Below, one piece after another: positions 1-6,456 of a DNA stretch of 7,342 nt. The stretch is from assembly GCA_017390125.1 (NCBI GenBank), contig JAFPCT010000163.1:1-7342 (forward strand), in the 5' to 3' direction. Position 1 is the stretch's first letter; each line of letters starts with the position of its first letter. Both the position numbers and the translations under genes were made by a program. The DNA is from Treponema sp. Its GTDB lineage: Bacteria; Spirochaetota; Spirochaetia; Treponematales; Treponemataceae. The notes under the pieces were generated by a model. That model did no database searches. It had not been told where the DNA came from and worked only from the letters and a program-made list of their open reading frames with translations.

Positions 1-152
1 AAAAGGAATTTCTTCCTATGCAGCCGGGAGACGTTTATCAGACATATGCAGATGTTGATGATTTGATTAAGGACTTTAACTTTAAGCCAAGTACAAGCTT
101 AGAGGAAGGACTGTCACGCTTTGCAAAATGGTATAAGGAATTTTATAATTAA
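1..152 (+). CDS. Sugar nucleotide epimerase, UDP-glucuronate 4-epimerase type (3' end only)
   Basis: Only the last 50 or so residues are in the window, reading in the frame that starts at base 3 and ending at TAA 150-152. The fragment contains PMQPGDV, then YADVDDL, FKPSTSLEEGL and a final FAKWYKEFYN. This arrangement is the usual C-terminus of the short-chain dehydrogenase/reductase epimerases that interconvert UDP-glucuronate and UDP-galacturonate (CapI/LspL type). The NAD-binding Rossmann motif and the YxxxK catalytic pair lie upstream, outside the window, so activity cannot be judged. The stop is 26 bases before the ugd start, in the same direction, which suggests one transcript. The pairing makes sense because Ugd makes the epimerase's substrate. 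A related dTDP- or UDP-sugar epimerase is possible, but the C-terminal signature favours the glucuronate type. Confidence 0.85.
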   Translation, partial: KEFLPMQPGDVYQTYADVDDLIKDFNFKPSTSLEEGLSRFAKWYKEFYN

Positions 153-178
153 AAGGTATTCGGAAAGGAAGAATAAAA

Positions 179-1363
179 ATGAAAATAGCAGTTGCCGGAA
201 CAGGCTATGTGGGACTTTCAAATGCAATTTTGCTTGCACAGCACAATCAGGTTTTCGCCGTTGACATAATGCAGGAAAAAGTTGACCTGATAAACAGCAG
301 AAAATCACCGATTGTTGACAAGGAAATCGAAGAGTACCTTGCGACAAAAGATTTGAATCTGACTGCAACCACAGACGGCATTTCTGCATACAAGGATGCA
401 GATTTCATTATAATCTCAACACCAACAAACTACGACACGGAAAAGAATTTCTTTGATACATCAAGCATAGATGCAGTAATGGAGCTTGTTAAAAAATCAG
501 GGACTAAAGCCACTGTAGTAATTAAATCCACAGTTCCAGTAGGATACACAGAATCTTTCCGCAAAAAAACTGGTTATGATAACATGATTTTTTCGCCGGA
601 ATTTCTCCGCGAAGGTCATGCCCTTTACGACAATCTTTACCCTAGCCGCATCGTAACAAGTTTTCCGAAAGATGCTCCTGAATTAAAGGCAAAAGCAGAA
701 GAGTTTTCAAATCTCCTCAAACAGGGCGCACTCAAAAAGGACGTCGAGGTTCTTCACCCGAACTGTACAGAAGCAGAAGCAATCAAGCTTTTTGCAAACA
801 CCTACCTTGCCCTTCGTGTCGCATACTTCAACGAACTTGATACATACTCAGAAGTCCGCGGATTGGACACAAAGCAGATTATTCAGGGTGTCTGCCTTGA
901 TCCGCGAATAGGCAATTTCTACAACAACCCGTCTTTCGGATACGGAGGATACTGTCTTCCTAAAGATACAAAGCAGCTCAGAGCAAACTTCCAGGATGTT
1001 CCTGAAAACCTGATTTCTGCCATCGTAGATTCAAATTCAACCAGAAAAGATTTTATCGCAGACCAGATTATTGCCAAAAAGCCAAAGACTGTGGGCGTAT
1101 ATCGCCTTACAATGAAGGCAAACAGCGATAACTTCCGCCAGAGCTCAATTCAGGGAGTAATGAAGCGCATAAAGGCAAAAGGTATTACCGTTGTAATTTA
1201 TGAACCAACCTTCAAAGGCGAGGACTTCTTCAATTCAAAGATAATCCGTGACCTGAAGCAGTTCAAATCTGAATGTGACGTAATCATCGCAAACAGATTG
1301 AGCGAAGAGCTTTCTGACGTAGCTCAGAAACTATACACAAGAGACCTTTACAGCAGGGACTAA
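179..1363 (+). CDS. ugd: UDP-glucose 6-dehydrogenase
   Basis: A cytoplasmic NAD-dependent enzyme that oxidises UDP-glucose in two steps to UDP-glucuronate, a precursor for acidic polysaccharides. The 394 residues are close to the roughly 390 of the E. coli type. Visible motifs are the N-terminal nucleotide-binding GTGYVG (residues 7-12), STPTNYD, KSTVPVG, the substrate-site EFLREG, EAIKLFANTY with the conserved Lys203 and Asn207, and GYGGYCLPKD with the catalytic Cys259 and Asp263. The C-terminal UDP-binding domain includes MKRIKAKG and ends in YTRDLYSRD. The GYGGYCLPKDT form of the active site and long matching blocks throughout, as I remember the E. coli Ugd sequence, favour UDP-glucose over UDP-ManNAc as substrate. 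The ATG is supported by AAGGAAG at 165-171, seven bases upstream. All catalytic residues look intact. It lies between the epimerase end and the glycosyltransferase and is probably cotranscribed with both. Confidence 0.96.
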   Translation: MKIAVAGTGYVGLSNAILLAQHNQVFAVDIMQEKVDLINSRKSPIVDKEIEEYLATKDLNLTATTDGISAYKDADFIIISTPTNYDTEKNFFDTSSIDAVMELVKKSGTKATVVIKSTVPVGYTESFRKKTGYDNMIFSPEFLREGHALYDNLYPSRIVTSFPKDAPELKAKAEEFSNLLKQGALKKDVEVLHPNCTEAEAIKLFANTYLALRVAYFNELDTYSEVRGLDTKQIIQGVCLDPRIGNFYNNPSFGYGGYCLPKDTKQLRANFQDVPENLISAIVDSNSTRKDFIADQIIAKKPKTVGVYRLTMKANSDNFRQSSIQGVMKRIKAKGITVVIYEPTFKGEDFFNSKIIRDLKQFKSECDVIIANRLSEELSDVAQKLYTRDLYSRD

Positions 1364-1377
1364 AATCAGGGGGGAAC

Positions 1378-2445
1378 ATGACTTTTGTAATCAACGGAGA
1401 CTTTCTATGCCGTTCCCTTACAGGAATCGAGCGCTTTGCCTATGAGACCTGCATACGGCTTGATAAAATCATTGAAAAAAATTACATAAGCATCCTTGTT
1501 CCCCAAAATGCCCGCTGGATACCGGATTTCAAAAATATTGAGATTGTCCGTTCTCCTGTAAACTGCAATATTTTTCCCTTATGGGAGCACGGAGAACTTT
1601 CAGCTTATGTGCGCCGCAACAAGCTTACATGCATTGATTTTGCAAATGTGACTCCGATTTTCACCCATGGAATCGTATTTATACATGACATATATGCAAA
1701 ATTGTATCCACAGGATTTTACAGGAAAGAAAGACCGCATTTTGCGTGCATATATGTGCTTCATGTACAAGTATGCCATAAAACATGCAAAAAAAATCATT
1801 ACAGTCAGCAAAAACAGCCGGAAAGAAATTTCCAACACATACAGGATTCCGGAAGAGTCCATTGAAGTAATCTACAACGGCTGGGAACACCTTGAAAACC
1901 TGCAAGAAGATGACTCAATTTTTGAGAAGTTTCCCCGCCTGAAAAAAGGAAATTACTTTTTTACTCTGGGAAGCCTTCAGAAGCGAAAGAACCTGAAATG
2001 GATCAGCGAATATGCCGGAAAACATCCTGAATCCCTTTTTGCGATTTCCGGAAAAGCAATTTCAGGAATGGTAAGCACAGAGCTTGATAATCTGCAGCAT
2101 CTCGAAAATGTAGTTCTCCTTGGATATGTTTCTGATGCCGAAGTAAAAAGCCTGATGAAAAACTGCCGGGCATTCGTATTCCCTAGTTATCACGAAGGAT
2201 TCGGCATTCCGCCCCTGGAAGCCCTGTATTCAGGAGCAAAAATCATCATAAGCGCGGCAGGAAGCCTGCCTGAACTGTACGGAAAGACCGCTGCATACAT
2301 AGATCCTTTCAATACAGACGTAAATCTTGAGGAAAAATTAAATGAACCGGTAGAAGACTGCAGCGGCCTTTTCCAGAAGTATTCCTATCAAAAAGCCGCC
2401 GAAAAACTCAAGGCACTGTTAGAAGCCGAAGATCGAAACTCCTAA
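1378..2445 (+). CDS. Glycosyltransferase family 4 (GT-B fold)
   Basis: A 355-residue retaining glycosyltransferase that probably adds one sugar from a nucleotide donor to a polysaccharide intermediate at the cytoplasmic face of the inner membrane. The N-terminal acceptor domain begins FVINGDFLCRSLTGIERFA and contains FIHDIY (His103, Asp104) and ITVSKNSRKEI. The C-terminal donor domain has LGSLQKRKNL (basic residues 202-204) and the GT4 signature EGFGIPPLE, with Glu273 and Glu281 forming the E-x7-E pair, followed by SAAGSLPEL. The length and both domains are normal for the family. The sequence resembles bacterial mannosyl- and rhamnosyltransferases of polysaccharide clusters, but donor and linkage cannot be read from it. 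The start follows a G-rich ribosome site (AGGGGGG, 1368-1374) three bases before the ATG. It lies 14 bases after ugd. Its last 27 bases overlap the end of the opposite-strand gene. Confidence 0.92.
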   Translation: MTFVINGDFLCRSLTGIERFAYETCIRLDKIIEKNYISILVPQNARWIPDFKNIEIVRSPVNCNIFPLWEHGELSAYVRRNKLTCIDFANVTPIFTHGIVFIHDIYAKLYPQDFTGKKDRILRAYMCFMYKYAIKHAKKIITVSKNSRKEISNTYRIPEESIEVIYNGWEHLENLQEDDSIFEKFPRLKKGNYFFTLGSLQKRKNLKWISEYAGKHPESLFAISGKAISGMVSTELDNLQHLENVVLLGYVSDAEVKSLMKNCRAFVFPSYHEGFGIPPLEALYSGAKIIISAAGSLPELYGKTAAYIDPFNTDVNLEEKLNEPVEDCSGLFQKYSYQKAAEKLKALLEAEDRNS

Positions 2446-4353
2446 AGAAAGTACTGTTCCGCACATAACAGGATATTCCGCATTGTCCACAAAGTGGAAT
2501 GAAGTGTTCTCATCAGCAGCAGAAACTCCGTTCGCATCCCTTTTGTTGTATACGTCCGAATCAATTACTGTGTAGTAGCTGAATACAAATCCGGCATTTG
2601 CCGTTACCTTGAACGGAATTTTTGCCTTTCTTGACTCAACAGAAGCTCCTGCGCTCAAAATATGTATCCAGTTGTATGCTCCGTCATGAAGGAAGTATTT
2701 CTTCAGATCATCACGGTTATATACGTTCATTTCAGAATACAAGGAACTTCCCGGAACCTGCTGACTTCCGTAATCAGCTCCGTGGCGGATGAACTGGTAC
2801 TGAATGTCACATGTCACTCCGGCCTTAGGCTTTGTGTCAAACCTGAGAAGGAATTCATCAGAGTTCGGCGGCAGATAGTAACCAAGGCATTCACCGTTAT
2901 TGGTATAGCTTTCGCTTATGTAATGGCTGTAGGAAGAAGCATAGTTGATGGAATGATGTGTATAGCAGTAAGGCTCAACCTTTGTGTAACGCATAGAGAG
3001 TTTTGAAAAATTAAGCCAAGGAATTACAAATTTTGCTCCCAGCTGTCCGGCATACATTGCACGGCTTGAAGTGAGAGGGTTGTTGTTGAAACCGTTAATC
3101 TCATCAAGATAAATCGAAGCCCAGATAGAACCTAAGCCAGGTTTTCTGAATTTGAAATCTGCAAAAACTGCAAGGTTGTCGCTGTCTCCGATGTGGTTCT
3201 GATATTCAACATACAGGAAAAGCGGAAACATATATCCGATCTCAAAGCGTTTCGGCCATACAGAAGAAGAACCAAAGTCAAAGTGAAAATACTTCCAGTC
3301 AAGCTCAAGCATGTTCAGAGAGAAGGCATTCTGGAAAAAATAGGAATCATCAATTCCTGCTTTAAGCTCTGCATAGGAATTTGAGTTTATGTAGTCCTGG
3401 TTAGGATATTCAAGAACACCTGTAAGAGATGAATATTTCAGAAAGGAGAAAAGCTCTACTGTAGTGTCAACACTGAAAAACGGGCGAGCCTTCGCATTCA
3501 GGACAAGGCTGGAACCTTCATCCATTGCGGCCCATTCGCGGGTCATACGGGCAGCACCAACAGTAATCTTGCCGTCAAAAATAGAGGCTCTGACTTCACC
3601 CTGAATACCGCCGCTTATACCAGGCTCAGTTGCCCAGCTGTCAGTTCCGTTTGCAGAAAGGTCTGAAAAATAATAGAACTGTCCGTCCCATTTTTTATTG
3701 TATGAAAAAGGAAGGCAGCTTGTATTCAAAAATTTCTTTACAGTACGACGGCGCGGCTCAACGTCTGTATATCCTCCGCAGTATTCCTCTACTCCTGAGT
3801 CATACCAGGCGTAACCGATGAAATAGTCTCCAGGACATTCATATAATTCCATGCTTGAGATATCAAAAAAAGCATGAAGCTTATAAGAAACGAATTTGCT
3901 TACATCACCATAAAAATCCCAGAAAGGAATCACGTCAAAGCCAGCCTGATTAAAGTCAGAATTCGTGTAGAGACCGCCGGAGCCGGATGCTTCAATTCCA
4001 AATGAATAGTTGAAGGAACATCTCCAGATGTCAAATTTATTTGCCCAGTTGATTTTATCAAGGCCAAAATGATTTTTTTCAGGAACAGCATTAAGCTCAA
4101 GAAAATTTTCAACGACCTTGCGTTCCTCTGGTTTGAGGGATTCTTCGTTTTCAAGTATTTCATCCAGGGCAAGCCGGATTCTTCTCAAAGAATATGGTTT
4201 TGCCCCTGAAAAGCGGGAACAGAGCCCCCTTTCCTGTGCAATGTCAAGGATATGATATATCTCATTGTCAATGTCGATTGAAAGATTTTCCTGTGCAAAA
4301 AGATTAAATGAAAGACTGAAAAGCAGGCAGACAGCCGCAATTAATTTTTTCAT
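2419..4353 (-). CDS. Wzi-like outer-membrane beta-barrel protein (capsule assembly family)
   Basis: A 644-residue exported protein. Residues 1-20 form a signal peptide with a basic start (MKK), a hydrophobic core and a likely cleavage after NLFA. A short helical N-terminal region follows (about 25-85), with the pattern DNEIYHILDIAQERGL, then KPYSLRRIRLALDEI. This matches the N-terminal part of Wzi-family proteins as I know it. The remainder is rich in aromatic residues and alternating polar/apolar strands, consistent with a barrel. Around residues 372-420 it has FPLFLYVEYQNHIGDSDN and SIYLDE, resembling the conserved central part of the Wzi family. The last residue is Phe (SIFGF), as expected for BAM-dependent outer-membrane proteins. 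Klebsiella and E. coli Wzi hold group 1 capsule at the surface, and a similar role here is an inference. The start is supported by GGAG five bases upstream. It is the second gene of the operon, 20 bases after the first. It has nine cysteines in the mature part, unusual for an outer-membrane barrel. Confidence 0.8.
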   Translation of the reverse strand: MKKLIAAVCLLFSLSFNLFAQENLSIDIDNEIYHILDIAQERGLCSRFSGAKPYSLRRIRLALDEILENEESLKPEERKVVENFLELNAVPEKNHFGLDKINWANKFDIWRCSFNYSFGIEASGSGGLYTNSDFNQAGFDVIPFWDFYGDVSKFVSYKLHAFFDISSMELYECPGDYFIGYAWYDSGVEEYCGGYTDVEPRRRTVKKFLNTSCLPFSYNKKWDGQFYYFSDLSANGTDSWATEPGISGGIQGEVRASIFDGKITVGAARMTREWAAMDEGSSLVLNAKARPFFSVDTTVELFSFLKYSSLTGVLEYPNQDYINSNSYAELKAGIDDSYFFQNAFSLNMLELDWKYFHFDFGSSSVWPKRFEIGYMFPLFLYVEYQNHIGDSDNLAVFADFKFRKPGLGSIWASIYLDEINGFNNNPLTSSRAMYAGQLGAKFVIPWLNFSKLSMRYTKVEPYCYTHHSINYASSYSHYISESYTNNGECLGYYLPPNSDEFLLRFDTKPKAGVTCDIQYQFIRHGADYGSQQVPGSSLYSEMNVYNRDDLKKYFLHDGAYNWIHILSAGASVESRKAKIPFKVTANAGFVFSYYTVIDSDVYNKRDANGVSAADENTSFHFVDNAEYPVMCGTVLSLGVSIFGF

Positions 4354-4373
4354 ATTAGCTCCGTTTTTTATTG

Positions 4374-6383
4374 TCAGAACAACAGATATTCCAGTGCAAG
4401 AGCAACTTCAAATCCCTGTTCAAATTCACCTTCTATATTTTTATTATTGAATACAAAACAGTATGTTCCCTGCCCGTTCAGGACAAGATGACTGTTTATA
4501 TTCAGAGAACCTTTTATCGTAATCTGGTTTGTATACGAAACTGTTCCTGTAAGCCTGTAATCTCTGGCAATATTCGCCGCCTGATCTGCATTCAACAGCC
4601 CCATACGGTACAGAACCGACGGATAATAAGCATAATAAGTCTGACCGTCAATCTCGATTGTATTATCAAACAGACCGAAAGAATTGGTTCCATGGGCAAG
4701 GAACAGAAGATCTATTTCCCCTGACCAGCGCTTAGGCTGATTATACCCTAAACGCCCCTGAATACCAACTGCATCAGGGCCGAAGGGTGTTCCGATCCAT
4801 GAGCAGATAGGTATGTCTGAATCACTCTGCATGTTATAGCGTTTGCTGTACAGGGACCAGTCCGCACCCTGCTTTATGTAAAGGTATGGAGAAGTATACA
4901 CACCTTCAAGAGTACCTGTCCACCAGCCGCCGCGTTTTGCTTCCGGAACCGTAAGCTCAAATCCCAGCTGTGCACCCAGACTGTCAGGAATAGCCTTTCC
5001 GTTGGCAGAGCTTTTTTCCGCAGGAGACTGAATTTCGTTCTGAGCGTACAGGAAATAAATCCTGAAATTGCGGATTGGATTCACTTCTATCTGCCAGCCC
5101 ATGTATGCGGCGACATGAGATTCACCGTAGAGCTTTTCTTCTGCAGGGGTTGAATATTCTTCCCACGCGCCGAAAGAATGCATAATCATAAGAGGATTCA
5201 AAAAGCGGAATTCAAAAGGTGCCTGCAGCAAGGTTCCCTCAACTACCCCAAGCTTGATCCAGTCAAAGTACGGGCGGGCTTCGATGGAATGAATGTACAT
5301 GTACCGGCCGGCATTTATCTGGACGATATCAAGATTGTACTTGACTTTGTTTGAATAGAGGTTCAGCTGGACATAACCGTCTGTCTCAAAAGTAGAATTA
5401 TAGACAATGCTTCCGGTCTGGGTTTTGCCGATCTGAAGTCCCTGGCGGGAAATATTAAGGTTCACGCCCCATTTCTGGAAAGTCTTTCCGAAACTTGCAT
5501 ATGAATTTCTAGGCCAGAGGAAATCAAAGTCTACTGCAGAAAGAGGAGCGTTCGTCCAATTGTAGTTACCGGCCATTGCCGCAATGCTTTTTGTAATCAC
5601 CGGATCAGTCTGGATGAAAATGTTGTCTCCCCATCCAAGATAAAGAGGAATGGTAACAAAGCCCTTACCAGCCCCATAATTCATGTTGAAAGAACCTGAG
5701 GGAAAATAATCTACAGTTCCTTTGTATTCATAAGGATATTCTTGTCCAAGGGCTTCATAAAAAAGACGTTCGTTTTGAGACGGATGCCGTACGGGCTCAG
5801 TAATTTTGTCCTTGAAGTATATGTTGTATTCGTTAAGGTTCAGTTTTCTAAGTTCCTGGGACTCAGCCACCTCGTATCCGGAAGAATAGCGTCCGGTCTC
5901 AGCTATTGAATCATAATCAGGAGATTCAGGGTAAACAGAATTGTGATGGCCTGTATAATCCGTTAAAAAAGTCCAGTCTATGTTCGAATTTGTTTTATAA
6001 AAAAACTGCGGATACAGATTAACGTTATATCCGAAATGAAAGCCGCCTATGTCATAGGATTTCTTGCGCTCCGTCAGAAAATCAAAGACAGTCTGAAAGA
6101 GCGTTTTTCCAGAAGCGGAAAGCTCATCATATGGAATCGCCTCAAGATACATCTCCAGCTCGGAAACAGTAATCGGAGCGTTTGTTGCAAAAGAAGATTT
6201 TTTTACTGCATTATGCAGAACCTGCATGGAATCGTAAATCCAATGACCTGCAGGAATAAGCTGCTGGGAGCCGTACACCTGAGAATAGCATATGGAGCAG
6301 ACAGAGAAAAATGCAAAGAAGGATGCGGACAATAATTTTTTCTTATTAAAAAACATTTCAATGTAATGTAACATTTTTTTCAA
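4374..6383 (-). CDS. Wzi-like outer-membrane beta-barrel protein, first gene of the pair
   Basis: A large exported protein of up to 669 residues and a distant relative of the next gene. A basic NKKK stretch and the hydrophobic core LLSASFFAFFSVCSICYS form a signal peptide, followed by a helical region with HWIYDSMQVLH and VSELEMYLEAI. A long aromatic-rich beta region follows. At about residues 390-410, RFLNPLMIMHSFGAWEEY resembles the NPLM-containing segment of Wzi-family barrels. The final residue is Phe (EYLLF), consistent with outer-membrane insertion. The start is uncertain. The coordinate given is a TTG codon, with in-frame ATGs at 6372-6374 (residue 4) and 6354-6356 (residue 10). None has a Shine-Dalgarno site. 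The ATG at 6354-6356 gives the most typical signal peptide (MFFNKKK...) and is the start I favour biologically. It probably helps anchor or export the polysaccharide made by the convergent genes, which is inferred from family and context. Confidence 0.74.
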   Translation of the reverse strand: MKKMLHYIEMFFNKKKLLSASFFAFFSVCSICYSQVYGSQQLIPAGHWIYDSMQVLHNAVKKSSFATNAPITVSELEMYLEAIPYDELSASGKTLFQTVFDFLTERKKSYDIGGFHFGYNVNLYPQFFYKTNSNIDWTFLTDYTGHHNSVYPESPDYDSIAETGRYSSGYEVAESQELRKLNLNEYNIYFKDKITEPVRHPSQNERLFYEALGQEYPYEYKGTVDYFPSGSFNMNYGAGKGFVTIPLYLGWGDNIFIQTDPVITKSIAAMAGNYNWTNAPLSAVDFDFLWPRNSYASFGKTFQKWGVNLNISRQGLQIGKTQTGSIVYNSTFETDGYVQLNLYSNKVKYNLDIVQINAGRYMYIHSIEARPYFDWIKLGVVEGTLLQAPFEFRFLNPLMIMHSFGAWEEYSTPAEEKLYGESHVAAYMGWQIEVNPIRNFRIYFLYAQNEIQSPAEKSSANGKAIPDSLGAQLGFELTVPEAKRGGWWTGTLEGVYTSPYLYIKQGADWSLYSKRYNMQSDSDIPICSWIGTPFGPDAVGIQGRLGYNQPKRWSGEIDLLFLAHGTNSFGLFDNTIEIDGQTYYAYYPSVLYRMGLLNADQAANIARDYRLTGTVSYTNQITIKGSLNINSHLVLNGQGTYCFVFNNKNIEGEFEQGFEVALALEYLLF

Positions 6384-6421
6384 TTAAATGCCACAGCAGG
6401 CAGACATTAATTTTCAAATGT
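6353..6421. repeat. Cluster of six AATGT/ACATT pentamers in the divergent intergenic region
   Basis: ACATT occurs at 6353-6357, 6371-6375 and 6404-6408, and its reverse complement AATGT at 6360-6364, 6365-6369 and 6417-6421. They form three inverted pairs: ACATT-2-AATGT, AATGT-1-ACATT and ACATT-8-AATGT. The cluster covers the possible start codons of the - strand gene and part of the leader of the + strand gene. It could be an operator for a regulator of both genes, or a chance result of AT-rich sequence. No regulator gene is in the window. Confidence 0.35.
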
Positions 6422-6449
6422 TGATTATGACGGAAAAAAAATATATATT
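6421..6449 (+). promoter_or_regulatory. Possible sigma-70-type promoter for the YidC-like gene
   Basis: TTGATT at 6421-6426 and TATATT at 6444-6449 are 17 bases apart and each match the -35 and -10 consensus at four or five of six positions. Transcription would begin at about 6455-6457, at or just before ATG 6457, implying a leaderless or nearly leaderless message. That would fit the lack of a Shine-Dalgarno site. In an AT-rich stretch such a match can occur by chance, and if translation starts at an earlier ATG (6388, 6418 or 6427) this is not the promoter. Confidence 0.3.
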
Positions 6450-6456
6450 TTTCATT

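Noticed and set aside
114..389. Open frame on the - strand opposite the epimerase end and ugd start
   Set aside because: It lies antisense to two well-supported genes, and its product has no recognisable features beyond a hydrophobic stretch.
1600..1905. Two overlapping - strand frames opposite the glycosyltransferase
   Set aside because: Both are antisense shadows of a gene with clear GT4 motifs and no independent coding evidence.
2363..2399. Inverted repeat GCGGCCTTTT / AAAAAGCCGC with a 17-base loop near the convergent gene ends, considered as a terminator
   Set aside because: It lies inside the glycosyltransferase coding sequence, has a C-A mismatch and a long loop, and has no T-run after the stem in either direction.
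2662..3006. A + strand frame of 114 codons opposite the Wzi-like gene
   Set aside because: It lies wholly antisense to the beta-barrel coding sequence, has no ribosome site that I can see and no recognisable motif.
4371..4724. A + strand frame spanning the joint and 3' end of the two Wzi-like genes
   Set aside because: It is antisense to the C-terminus of an outer-membrane protein whose own frame ends in the expected Phe; the product is unlike any known protein.
6036..6335. A + strand frame of 99 codons near the start of the first Wzi-like gene
   Set aside because: It is antisense to the N-terminal domain of that gene and shows no recognisable motif.
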